From positions 1 to 23,066 of the forward strand of contig JAPXKJ010000021.1 in NCBI GenBank assembly GCA_033810155.1: a stretch of DNA of 23,066 nucleotides, given 5' to 3'. The notes under the pieces were generated by a model that was given only the letters and a program-made list of their open reading frames with translations, was not told the origin of the DNA and searched no databases. Shown here piece by piece: positions 15,829 through 23,066 of this stretch. Both the position numbers and the translations under genes were made by a program. The DNA is from UBA3907 sp033810155 (GTDB lineage Bacteria > Bacillota > Sulfobacillia > Fermentithermobacillales > Fermentithermobacillaceae). Position 1 is the first letter of the stretch. Every line of letters starts with the position of its first letter.

Positions 15829-17196
15829 CTACGAAGCGTACACGCGGCACTCAGGGAACCTGTTGAACATGATATAACAGGTCAGGGCTTCTGCCCCGCT
15901 CCCTGCTGCCATTGCTAGGGTACCAATCGCACCACCCATGCCGGGAAATAATCGAGCCCCCGCCATCGCCAAAGCCGCGGTGATGACTACATTGGCGCAT
16001 TTTGCTACAGTTACCCACGAAGTATGTCGCTTCATGATGAGCATTCCGCCATAAAACTCTGCAAAACAAGCCATAAGTGGCATGAAAGATACGAACGCTA
16101 ATGTCTTAAGGGTTTCAGGTAAAGTATCCAAAGGAGCACCGATCATAGTACCAAAGACCCAATTCCCAATAAACGGCAAACTGCTTAGAAGCAAGCACAC
16201 TAAACCGACTATCCCAAGAGCACTTGAGAAACGCTTGGCTTGTTTGAAAGAGGCCTTACCTTTTACAAAAATAATAACAAGATGATATATGTTGTAAGTA
16301 AGAGCGGTAAAGATAAAAGAATAACTCAACGCCACTTGGTATCCTGCCAGTGAGACATCAGGATTTACAGTTCGAGACAACGCCGCTGCAATAATGGGCC
16401 TACCCAAAGTCTGAACTACCGAAGCAAAGACAAGTGGCAAAGCAAAGCGAAGTATTTCCGCATGACCTATGATTGGTTCATTAGGGTCTTCGTCTTCTAA
16501 AGGCGGAATGAACCTTTTCGAGACAACAAATGCTAAAACCGCTTCCGTAGATAATCCAAGCATGAGTATGGACGCGCCTACCGGACCGTTAGGCCAAATC
16601 GTAGGCAAGACCGCAGCGGCAACAAACATTAAAAGCACGCGTATAAGCATGTTTATCGTCATGAAGTGAGTCTGTTTCTTTACGACGATAGGAGTCTGAA
16701 ATATAGACCGCAGAGCAGAAGATATGGGCCACAATATAAGCACTTTCAGCGAGGCCAAGGCCACGTGGTAGACTTCGTCTGAGACTCCCAGAAGATTCAT
16801 GAAAACATATCTGGAAAGCGGTGTCCAGGTAACCAACGACTGCAGAAAAACTAAAGCCCCAAGTATTATCAAAGTTACCTGAGCAGCTTTTCGAAAAGTT
16901 CTTTTCCCGGTAGTAAATGTAAGACATATACGCTGCATTGCGTAACAGGGGGACTCAAATACCTGCCCAACGCTGTAAGAGACAGAGTACGCAGCCAAGG
17001 CAATGGTAGGGTACATAGTCCTGGCTATTGCGCCCGATACTACAGAATGGGTCACCATCATCAATACAGAGGTCGCTGCCAAAGGCAGGTAGAACCGAAG
17101 AAGGTCAGCCAAGGGATATTTCAAGTGGGCAGTGAGGAGCACATCGCTATCCTCTGCCGTGGTCAAACCATTACTCAAATCGTCAGTCCTTTCCAT
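15829..17196 (-). CDS. MOP-superfamily transporter, MatE/ANKH-like
   Basis: A 455-residue membrane protein of about 12 segments in two related halves: LLRFYLPLAATSVLMMVTHS opens the first and ILRFALPLVFASVVQTLGRP the second. The half-repeat fits the MOP exporter superfamily, but conserved MATE motifs are poor. Spacing and residues such as VSGAIAR, AAYSVSYSVGQVFESP, LTFTTGKRTFRKA and LGRPIIAAALSR resemble, from memory, the animal ANKH protein (citrate/ATP or pyrophosphate export), so a bacterial ANKH-like protein is a better guess than a drug pump. The ATG at 17196 has AGGGAGAG about 9 bases upstream. It converges on the S9 gene and lies beyond the tldE terminator, so it is its own transcription unit. 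Superfamily is confident, subfamily is not. Confidence 0.8.
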   Translation of the reverse strand: MERTDDLSNGLTTAEDSDVLLTAHLKYPLADLLRFYLPLAATSVLMMVTHSVVSGAIARTMYPTIALAAYSVSYSVGQVFESPCYAMQRICLTFTTGKRTFRKAAQVTLIILGALVFLQSLVTWTPLSRYVFMNLLGVSDEVYHVALASLKVLILWPISSALRSIFQTPIVVKKQTHFMTINMLIRVLLMFVAAAVLPTIWPNGPVGASILMLGLSTEAVLAFVVSKRFIPPLEDEDPNEPIIGHAEILRFALPLVFASVVQTLGRPIIAAALSRTVNPDVSLAGYQVALSYSFIFTALTYNIYHLVIIFVKGKASFKQAKRFSSALGIVGLVCLLLSSLPFIGNWVFGTMIGAPLDTLPETLKTLAFVSFMPLMACFAEFYGGMLIMKRHTSWVTVAKCANVVITAALAMAGARLFPGMGGAIGTLAMAAGSGAEALTCYIMFNRFPECRVYAS

Positions 17197-17318
17197 CCGG
17201 CGGCTCTCTCCCTAACAAAGACACTTCCGAACCATATTATCACTAAAGTAGCAAATACAAAACTGACTTCAATCTCCTGCGTTAATCTTCATAGATGCGC
17301 CTTATGTCGAACTCCCCC

Positions 17319-17366
17319 AAAACAAAGGAGGCACACCTTCATACCCCTTTTCGAAGGTATGCCTCC
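17319..17366 (-). terminator. Intrinsic terminator of the tldD-tldE unit
   Basis: On the minus strand GGAGGCATACCTTC (17353-17366) pairs with the complement at 17327-17340 over 14 bp with one mismatch, 12-base loop, and is followed by TTTGTTTT (17319-17326). It begins 26 bases after the tldE stop and separates this unit from the downstream transporter gene. Confidence 0.85.
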
Positions 17367-17391
17367 CCATAACTTCAACTAACGTGCGATT

Positions 17392-18753
17392 TTAGAATTC
17401 AGTTGTACCTGTAAAAGAAAAAGCAGGCACTCTAATCGCGGGGACAACTGCTCTTCCTGTCCTAACCAGGTCTTGGCTTACCATATCCATGCTACCAAAA
17501 ACCCTAAGAGCACTTTCGGTAAACCTCATGTTCTTGATAGGTTTCACTATCTCTCCATCTTCGATCAAAAATGTCCCATCCCGAGTCATACCCGTGATCA
17601 GCATCTTCATGGGATGAGCCAGATTAGTATAATGGAATCGCGTTACCAAAACTCCTCTGCGAGTGCCTTTGATCATGTCGCCTAAAGAGCTAAGGCCTCC
17701 AGCCATGAAGAGATTTGTAGGCATGGGCCCCCATCCACCAAACCCGCCATGCCCAGTTGATTTCTTGCCTTCTTTCTTGGCATTTTTGAAGTCATACACC
17801 AATTCCTTTGCGACACCATTTTCGACCATGATCACCTTTGATTTGGGTACGCCCTCCAGATCGAAAGGCATAGGAAACCCTCTTCTATCAAGCCCATCGT
17901 CCCACATAGTGAACAAGTCGCTAAAGAGCTTCTGACCAAGTTTCCCGGTCAGAAAGCTCCTCCCTTCCCTTACTGCCTGCGCAGAAAACCCCATGGCTGC
18001 AAGATAGCCGAGCATATCCGCAACAGCCAAAGGTTCTAAAATAACCTCGTACTCGCCCGGTTCTATGGCAACTGGATTTTCTCCCATAGCACACTTTTCA
18101 GCAGCTGTGCGTCCTAATTCGGCAGCCGAGATATCATCAACATCTATGGCCCTGGCCTGTGCATACCCAGAACTGGTCTCAGATGTAACCACCGTGTTCA
18201 AAGAAGCTGACGTAGACGCGTGATATGCACGAACACCCAGTGAATTGGCCACGCATAATTCTCTGCCGCCTGTAGAAAAAGCGCCGGCAGCTCTGAAGCC
18301 TCTCCGATCGGCTTCGTCAACAACCTCCTTGACGGCTTTCGCTCTTTCGATTGCGGAAAAGTTGTAGGTTCTCTCTGAAAAAGTATCTACTTCCTGAATG
18401 GGCTCTGGCCCAGGAATACCTTCGAAGTCCTCGTTTGGTTTCTGCAGCTTCGCTATTTCCGCAGCTGCCCGCACAACTTCTTTTAGAGAGTCTTCATCTA
18501 GGGAATTTGTTGACGCTACCCCAACCCTTTTTCCGAAGATAACTTTGACAGAAACATTGCGGTCTACTTCAGCCACGTTTTGATGTATATAATTCTCGGT
18601 AAACCTAGTCAAACGAGACGCTCCGGTAGTCAGAAGTACCTGAGTCAAATCACCAGGAGACTGCTTTATAATGTTTTCTGCAATACCAAGGATCTTATCT
18701 TTGCCTAAAAGAGACGGTCTGAGATCTCCACCTTTAGAGACGTTTATCTCCAT
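17392..18753 (-). CDS. tldE: TldE/PmbA-type metalloprotease subunit
   Basis: A 453-residue TldD/PmbA family protein, partner of TldD. In the known heterodimer, TldD carries the zinc site and TldE lacks it but completes the channel that admits unfolded peptides; accordingly no HExxxH motif is seen here. Family features include the N-terminal LTTGASRLTRFTENYIHQNV, VSVKVIFGKRVGVASTN, the mid-chain GGRELCVANSLGVRAYH and the C-terminal GVLVTRFHYTN, with a following TGMTRDGTFLIEDGEIVKP segment typical of TldE. Its ATG overlaps the end of tldD by 10 bases, and the ribosome site AGGTG lies within tldD, so translation is probably coupled. It is the last gene before the terminator at 17319-17366. Confidence 0.93.
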   Translation of the reverse strand: MEINVSKGGDLRPSLLGKDKILGIAENIIKQSPGDLTQVLLTTGASRLTRFTENYIHQNVAEVDRNVSVKVIFGKRVGVASTNSLDEDSLKEVVRAAAEIAKLQKPNEDFEGIPGPEPIQEVDTFSERTYNFSAIERAKAVKEVVDEADRRGFRAAGAFSTGGRELCVANSLGVRAYHASTSASLNTVVTSETSSGYAQARAIDVDDISAAELGRTAAEKCAMGENPVAIEPGEYEVILEPLAVADMLGYLAAMGFSAQAVREGRSFLTGKLGQKLFSDLFTMWDDGLDRRGFPMPFDLEGVPKSKVIMVENGVAKELVYDFKNAKKEGKKSTGHGGFGGWGPMPTNLFMAGGLSSLGDMIKGTRRGVLVTRFHYTNLAHPMKMLITGMTRDGTFLIEDGEIVKPIKNMRFTESALRVFGSMDMVSQDLVRTGRAVVPAIRVPAFSFTGTTEF

Positions 18754-20195
18754 TCTCCGACACCTACCTTCACATTTCTGAATCTTGCCGGAGCAGCTCC
18801 ATGTCCAACATGGGCAACCTGGCCTGGCTCGCCCTTACCGCAGTTGGCAAGGCCCCACAGACGCCATTCGTCCTCATTGCCTACTGCGTCACACGAACGC
18901 CAAAATTCATAAGTTATCCCTGTGTAATTTGGATTCTTAAGCATGGCGCCCAAAGAACCGTCTTTTATCTCATACGCTACTTCAGTTCCGAATTGGAAGT
19001 TTAGACGTTTGTCGTCTATGGACCACGACTTGTTTGTCTCCATATAGATGCCTTCATCAGTATCTTTGATCATCTCATCTAGAGTCCAATCGCCGGGCTC
19101 CAAGTTAACGTTAGTCATGCGTATAATTGGTATCCTGTTCCATCCGTCAGCTCTCATAGCCCCTGTCGATAGTTGCCCCAATTCGGAAGCGGTCTCCCTT
19201 GAAGACAAGTAGTTCTTAAATATCCCCTCGTCTATTACGGACACCCGTTGACCAGGGACGCCCTCATCGTCATAACCGAAAGACCCTAACCCTCCAGGTA
19301 AGGTAGCATCCGCGACTATATTAACCTGCTCTGAGCCGTACCTAAATGTCCCCTGCTTTTCAGGAGTCAAAAAACTAGTACCGGCATAACTAGCTTCTTG
19401 TCCAAAGACGCGGTCCAGTTCAATTGGATGCCCGCATGATTCGTGCACTTGCAGCGTTAATTGTGAACTATCCAAGATAAGAGTTGTGTCTAGGCTCGGG
19501 CATTGCTTTGCCGAAAGAAGGGCGCAAGCCTCAGAAGCTATGCGTTCAGCGTGGTCTGCAAGGTCTAGATCCAAAACCAACTCGTACCCAAGCGAACCAC
19601 AATCTCCCCCCGCTGAATTTGGATATGAGCGCCTTTGCATCTCTCTGCCATCGGTGGCCATCGCCTCTATTCCTGCTCCCGTTTCAGTTTTGACCTGTTC
19701 TATGTAGCTGCCCTCAGTTGATGCGAAAACCTTATCCTCACGCATACACCACATGCTTCCTGACGCAATCCTTACTTGAGGATTCTTCCGCATAAGAGCA
19801 TCTGCCTCTAGAAGAAGGGAAATTTTATCTTCTGCCTTTACGTCAAACGGATCGATCTTAAACTTCGATTCCCATCGCGCAGTAACGGGCTCCACTGGGG
19901 CCAACTCGACACCTTTGCCTCTTTTCAGAGTAGCTGAAGCCTTGGCTATAGATACCGCCTCTTCGGTTATTGCACCCACTTCTTCCTCATTTACCAGCGA
20001 ACTAGACGCAAACCCCCAGGCACCGTCGTATAGAACTCTCACGCCAAATCCTTTGCTTACCGAAGAACCCATCGAATCAACATTGCCGTTCTTGGTCCTT
20101 ATGGATTCCCCTTTGTTCGTAACTATCCTGATATCCGCATAACTAGCTCCCAGATCTCTCGCCTTATCCAGAGCCATATTGCTTAGTTCCTTCAA
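18744..20195 (-). CDS. tldD: TldD zinc metalloprotease
   Basis: Catalytic subunit of the TldD/TldE protease, which degrades small unfolded peptides and matures some modified peptides. The zinc motif HESCGH is at residues 251-256 with a third ligand candidate Cys452 in NCGKGEPGQ; PGGLGSFGYDDEGVPGQ and the RADGWNRIPIIRMTNV stretch are family hallmarks. I choose a TTG start at 20195 (483 residues): a perfect AGGAGGTG (20205-20212) lies 9 bases upstream, whereas the longer in-frame GTG at 20234 has no good site and would place this sequence inside the gene. The longer form would be 496 residues. It overlaps tldE by 10 bases and follows the D-aminoacylase gene after about 94 bases on the same strand. 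Confidence 0.94.
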   Translation of the reverse strand: MKELSNMALDKARDLGASYADIRIVTNKGESIRTKNGNVDSMGSSVSKGFGVRVLYDGAWGFASSSLVNEEEVGAITEEAVSIAKASATLKRGKGVELAPVEPVTARWESKFKIDPFDVKAEDKISLLLEADALMRKNPQVRIASGSMWCMREDKVFASTEGSYIEQVKTETGAGIEAMATDGREMQRRSYPNSAGGDCGSLGYELVLDLDLADHAERIASEACALLSAKQCPSLDTTLILDSSQLTLQVHESCGHPIELDRVFGQEASYAGTSFLTPEKQGTFRYGSEQVNIVADATLPGGLGSFGYDDEGVPGQRVSVIDEGIFKNYLSSRETASELGQLSTGAMRADGWNRIPIIRMTNVNLEPGDWTLDEMIKDTDEGIYMETNKSWSIDDKRLNFQFGTEVAYEIKDGSLGAMLKNPNYTGITYEFWRSCDAVGNEDEWRLWGLANCGKGEPGQVAHVGHGAAPARFRNVKVGVGEWR

Positions 20196-20204
20196 AAATA
20201 ACTG

Positions 20205-20212
20205 CACCTCCT
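20205..20212 (-). promoter_or_regulatory. AGGAGGTG ribosome binding site that sets the tldD start
   Basis: The full eight-base match to the 16S rRNA 3' end is located nine bases ahead of a TTG in the tldD frame and 22 bases inside the longer GTG reading. It argues for TTG at 20195 as start codon. Confidence 0.7.
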
Positions 20213-20289
20213 GACTCTTTTCCTTTTTGGTCACAGGCGCCTTTTCTTCGCGAATCGCAAAGCACGAAGATTACCAAGGCGCACACAAC

Positions 20290-21912
20290 TCAATACACCA
20301 TTTTGTGATGACTATCTAGTAATGCCTTTCCCCCTTTCGCACCAGTGAGAACTCCGTTCTGCACTGAGACTTTGCCGTTAACGACAACATAGCCGATACC
20401 TTCAGGCAGGCTTGCCGGATTCTCAACCGTTGCAGTATCGCGAATCGTGTTGGGGTCAAATATGACGATATCTGCCCAGTAGCCCCTGGAGATACGTCCC
20501 CGATCAAGGATATTACACCTTCTTGCAGGCATAGAAGTCATTTTCATAATTGCCTGCTCTAACGTAAGTATCCTTTCTTGCCTTACGTACTTTCCCAATA
20601 CTCGTGGGTGCGTTCCATACTGTCTTGGATGCAAAGATCCATATCTCTTCGCATCCTCCATGTCCTTGGCAGGATTGCCTGAGCTTGAATCGGTTCCTAT
20701 CATGACAAGCGGGTGTGCAACTATCTTCCTGACGTCGCTCTCGCTCATAATACCCGCAATTTTGACTTGGAGGTCATTGTCAAGAAGAAGTTTTACCACT
20801 GCCGCAGGTATATCGAGCCCCATGGCATCAGCTGCTTCGCCAATATCCATCCACTCAAATTCTTTGGTTTTGCCACAGTGTATTATCCCGTACTGGTATA
20901 GTCTTGAAGAAGTGTATCCAGCGCTTTCAGCAAAGTAAGATCTGAATCGTTCAACAAACTCAGGGGACCTTAGAGTCTTTATCAGTTCACTGTCTTCTAA
21001 CCGTCGAATATCCCTAGGGAGTTCGCTTCTCAAAAGCATGACCTGGGAATAGGTATAAGGATATACATCGGCCATTATATCAATGCCAAGATCGCGGGCT
21101 TCTTCCAGTATCGAGAGAACTTCATCTGCCCTTCCCCAGTTATCCTTTCCTACAACCTTCTGATGTGCGACTTGTCCTTTGACCCCTGAACGAGCGCTCA
21201 CGTCAACTATCTCTTTAGTTGCCCAGTCCACATTCGACCACTGATCCTGGATGTGGCTAGAATGCAATCCGTCATATTCAGCTACCACCGCACAGATGTC
21301 TGTTATCTCCTTGATGGAAGCATAACAGCCGGGAACATAGGCCCGACCCGTAGTTATGCCGAATGCTCCTTCCTCCAGACCCTGTCTGAACATATCACTC
21401 ATCGCAATGAGTTCTTCTTCGGTAGGGTATCTAGACTCGCGACCCATCACATTGCTCCGAACTGTTCCTTGGCCGATCATCAAACACTGATTTGTACCCG
21501 GTCCCAGTTGATTCACATAATCAAGGTACTGCCCCACGCTACGCCATGGAATGTCGACTTCAGTATCACTGTATTCCCTTGCCATATGCTTATACGATTC
21601 AGCGGCCTTGTCTGAAATGGGAGCAGAAGAGCCCCCGCACATACCGGTTATCTCTGTAGTAATCCCCTGAACAAGGGATGATCCCGACCCAGGATCCCTT
21701 ACCACGGATCTGTCACTATGCGAGTGGATATCAATAAAGCCAGGACATACCACCATGCCCTTTGCATCAATGACTTTTTGCGCTTCAGCATTGAGATTCC
21801 CAGTGCGATCAATGACGGCGATCTTCCCGCTTTCGATGCCGATGTCAGCCAGATATCCGGCCTGGCCCGTTCCATCAATGACCAATCCGCCTTTTATGAG
21901 TAATTCCAACAT
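20290..21912 (-). CDS. N-acyl-D-amino-acid deacylase (D-aminoacylase family)
   Basis: A 540-residue amidohydrolase that removes the acyl group from N-acyl-D-amino acids, giving the free D-amino acid. Seen: the opening ELLIKGGLVIDGTG, the metal motif DIHSHSD with His63 and His65, Cys92 in TGMCGGSS (a metal-bridging cysteine in D-aminoacylases), later histidines in LHSSHIQDQ and GQVAHQK, Asp in GTDSSSGNP, and the end motif RGYWADIVIFDPNTIRD. Length fits the family (about 480-550). The ATG at 21912 has AAAGGAGT (21921-21928) 8 bases upstream. It is the first gene of a probable unit with tldD and tldE and diverges from the peptide-binding lipoprotein. Related D-hydantoinase-like or dipeptide-cleaving activities are possible alternatives. 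Confidence 0.92.
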   Translation of the reverse strand: MLELLIKGGLVIDGTGQAGYLADIGIESGKIAVIDRTGNLNAEAQKVIDAKGMVVCPGFIDIHSHSDRSVVRDPGSGSSLVQGITTEITGMCGGSSAPISDKAAESYKHMAREYSDTEVDIPWRSVGQYLDYVNQLGPGTNQCLMIGQGTVRSNVMGRESRYPTEEELIAMSDMFRQGLEEGAFGITTGRAYVPGCYASIKEITDICAVVAEYDGLHSSHIQDQWSNVDWATKEIVDVSARSGVKGQVAHQKVVGKDNWGRADEVLSILEEARDLGIDIMADVYPYTYSQVMLLRSELPRDIRRLEDSELIKTLRSPEFVERFRSYFAESAGYTSSRLYQYGIIHCGKTKEFEWMDIGEAADAMGLDIPAAVVKLLLDNDLQVKIAGIMSESDVRKIVAHPLVMIGTDSSSGNPAKDMEDAKRYGSLHPRQYGTHPRVLGKYVRQERILTLEQAIMKMTSMPARRCNILDRGRISRGYWADIVIFDPNTIRDTATVENPASLPEGIGYVVVNGKVSVQNGVLTGAKGGKALLDSHHKMVY

Positions 21913-22106
21913 TTGGGGATACTCCTTTCATAACAAAAATGTCTTATCACCCGTCGTCTACAAAGCACCATTCGCTTCGATCGACGAAATATCCTTGTTC
22001 GAGGAGTCAAAATTACTGTTATATCCAGACGTTTCAACCAGATAGACAGCCGCTCACACCTCCTGTCTTTATAGAACCAGAAAAATACCCTAGCATAAAA
22101 GGATTT

Positions 22107-22123
22107 TGTGGAATCCTGTCGAA
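22107..22123 (+). promoter_or_regulatory. Tandem Spo0A (0A) box-like pair
   Basis: TGTGGAA (22107-22113) and TGTCGAA (22117-22123) are direct repeats 10 bp apart, one helical turn. The second is a perfect 0A box and the first differs at one base; both carry flanking T and A typical of such sites. Two phased boxes are how Spo0A dimers usually bind. A TATACG -10 candidate at 22138 would put its -35 region over the second box. Function is inferred. Confidence 0.5.
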
Positions 22124-22319
22124 TACTCAGTGTAAAGTATACGGAAAACCGAACACACAGTTTTTACCAGTGAGGTTTGTACGCTTAGCCGCAAGTATAG
22201 GAAACAATAGGGGGTGGTTTTGGGCGTCAGCCGAACGCTCAAGCACCAGGGATGAAGTCGGGCACTTCCAGTCAGGTTGCGATATCAAGATCGAGCCTCA
22301 CAGATTTTCATGTGCCTTG

Positions 22320-22352
22320 AATCAACTGAGGTGCAAATATGCTGCGTTGATT
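22320..22352 (+). promoter_or_regulatory. Leader hairpin upstream of the peptide-binding lipoprotein gene
   Basis: AATCAAC (22320-22326) and GTTGATT (22346-22352) are perfect inverted repeats with an inner GCA-AATA-TGC, followed by TT and C. TGAGG (22327-22331) in its loop could pair instead with CCTCA (22296-22300). It ends about 20 bases before the ribosome site, suggesting a possible attenuator. Confidence 0.3.
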
Positions 22353-22393
22353 TTCTACACTATCTTATTAGTAAGGAAGGTGTCTCTAAAAAC

Positions 22394-23066
22394 ATGAAAG
22401 CGATTAAAAGAATGCTTCCTGTTTTGCTTGTCGCTCTGATGCTCTTTGCAGGATGCACAAAACCTGTTGAACAACCACCCGAAGCCAAAGAATCGGAAGA
22501 CTATTACAGCGTCTATTCGGGCGAACTAACCACGATAAACTACCTGACAACAGCCAGTACAGCGGAATTTGAGATAGCAGCAAATACCGTGGACTGCCTC
22601 GTAGAATACGATAACCTCGGTATTGTTAGACCAGCCATGGCTACTGAGTGGGAAGTATCCCCTGACGGCCTGGTGTGGACCTTTAAAATCAGAGAAGGTC
22701 AAAAATGGTACAAACACGACGGCACAGAATACGCGGAAGTCACAGCCCAGGACTGGGTAGATGCACTTAAGTATTCCTTCAACCCAGATAATGCTTCAGC
22801 CACAGCAGACATTTCTTACGGAGTTATAAAAAATGGCGAGAAGTATTTCACGGGAGAAATCGACAACTTTGACGAAGTGGGCGTAAAAGCTCTGGATAAA
22901 TACACTTTGGAGTATACCCTGGAGCATCCTGTACCCTATTTCTTGAGCATGCTGACTTACTGTCCATTCATGCCTGCAAACGGCCAGTTCTTAGAAGAAG
23001 TAGGCGAAAAGTTTGGCACAGATAACGAGTACCTCCTCTATAACGGAGCATATCTATTCTCGGTTT
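22394..23066 (+). CDS. Oligopeptide ABC transporter substrate-binding lipoprotein (5' part)
   Basis: The first 224 codons of a family 5 extracellular solute-binding protein (OppA/DppA type); the gene runs off the window end, where a full protein would need about 300 more residues. The N-terminus MKAIKRMLPVLLVALMLFAGC is a lipoprotein signal: positive start, hydrophobic core, lipobox LFAGC with Cys21 to be lipidated, so the mature protein sits on the outer face of the membrane. After a short linker, the family pattern is clear: RPAMATEWEVSPDGLVWTFKIREGQKW, VTAQDWVDALKYSF, and YTLEYTLEHPVPYFLSML. The ATG at 22394 has AAGGAAGGTG (22373-22382) upstream. It diverges from the D-aminoacylase/tldDE unit, suggesting linked uptake and cleavage of peptides. 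Confidence 0.93.
   Translation, partial: MKAIKRMLPVLLVALMLFAGCTKPVEQPPEAKESEDYYSVYSGELTTINYLTTASTAEFEIAANTVDCLVEYDNLGIVRPAMATEWEVSPDGLVWTFKIREGQKWYKHDGTEYAEVTAQDWVDALKYSFNPDNASATADISYGVIKNGEKYFTGEIDNFDEVGVKALDKYTLEYTLEHPVPYFLSMLTYCPFMPANGQFLEEVGEKFGTDNEYLLYNGAYLFSV

Larger units (their letters stand above)
21913..22393. other. 481-base divergent intergenic region
   Basis: No convincing gene is present. A plus-strand open stretch of 152 codons (21939-22397) lacks a ribosome binding site, has no family resemblance and covers regulatory-looking sequence. The region holds the D-aminoacylase ribosome site, the palindrome TCGATCGA near 21978, an isolated AGGAGGTG on the minus strand (about 22057-22064) with no start codon at a workable distance, the tandem 0A-like boxes (22107-22123), a possible -10 box TATACG at 22138-22143, and a leader of some 240 bases before the lipoprotein gene with at least one hairpin. 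Confidence 0.7.

Noticed and set aside
17305..17311. Single TGTCGAA upstream of the ANKH-like transporter
   Set aside because: An isolated heptamer is expected about three times by chance in a window of this size on both strands, and no second phased copy is present.
22057..22064. Perfect AGGAGGTG on the minus strand in the divergent gap, possible start of a leader peptide gene
   Set aside because: The only start codon nearby (GTG) directly touches it and gives seven codons; no ATG, GTG or TTG lies at a workable distance.
21939..22397. Plus-strand open stretch of 152 codons before the peptide-binding lipoprotein gene, overlapping its ATG as ATGA
   Set aside because: No ribosome binding site at its start, no recognisable domain, codon use unlike the neighbours, and it covers the 0A-like boxes and leader hairpins; the ATGA overlap is likely chance.

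Overview
The window is 23 kb of compactly coded chromosomal DNA of moderate GC, with no phage, insertion sequence, CRISPR array, rRNA or tRNA that I can see. Strong AGGAGGTG-type ribosome binding sites, several TTG starts, a tandem pair matching the Spo0A (0A) box, and a C_GCAxxG_C_C redox protein and ferritin-like protein of the kind common in anaerobes all suggest an anaerobic, possibly spore-forming Bacillota (clostridial) bacterium. That assignment is inference; there is no marker here that fixes the lineage.

Layout. (1) 59-2017: purA preceded by a cysteine-rich C_GCAxxG_C_C redox protein on the minus strand, with a histidine phosphatase diverging to the right at 2017-2679. (2) 2680-6932: a perfect 19-bp terminator closes both the phosphatase and a minus-strand unit made of a small hypothetical gene, an M14 zinc carboxypeptidase-like protein of 860 residues and a metal-dependent amidohydrolase. 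(3) 6933-9129: a MATE exporter converging on nicotinamidase pncA; pncA diverges from a MarR regulator through two interleaved promoters. (4) 9130-13078: marR followed by a large RND exporter without an adaptor gene, ended by a terminator. (5) 13116-17196: a ferritin-like diiron protein, an S9 peptidase, and a MOP-superfamily transporter reminiscent of animal ANKH. (6) 17319-23066: a probable three-gene minus-strand unit (N-acyl-D-amino-acid deacylase, tldD, tldE, terminator) diverging from the 5' part of an oligopeptide-binding lipoprotein gene, which runs off the window end; the 481-base gap between them carries the tandem 0A-like boxes and a structured leader.

Taken together the gene content points to a peptide-using lifestyle: peptide uptake (OppA-like), several peptide-cleaving enzymes (M14, S9, TldD/TldE), an enzyme for N-acylated D-amino acids and a general amidohydrolase, set beside three exporters (MATE, RND, MOP). 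No single element is a clearly new system. The most interesting leads are the TldDE/D-aminoacylase/Opp island with its possible Spo0A control, the interleaved pncA/marR promoters with a TTTCGT-ATA-ACGAAA operator candidate, the ANKH-like transporter, the adaptor-less RND pump with a changed proton-relay site, and a purA start that may need an mRNA hairpin to bring its Shine-Dalgarno sequence into range.
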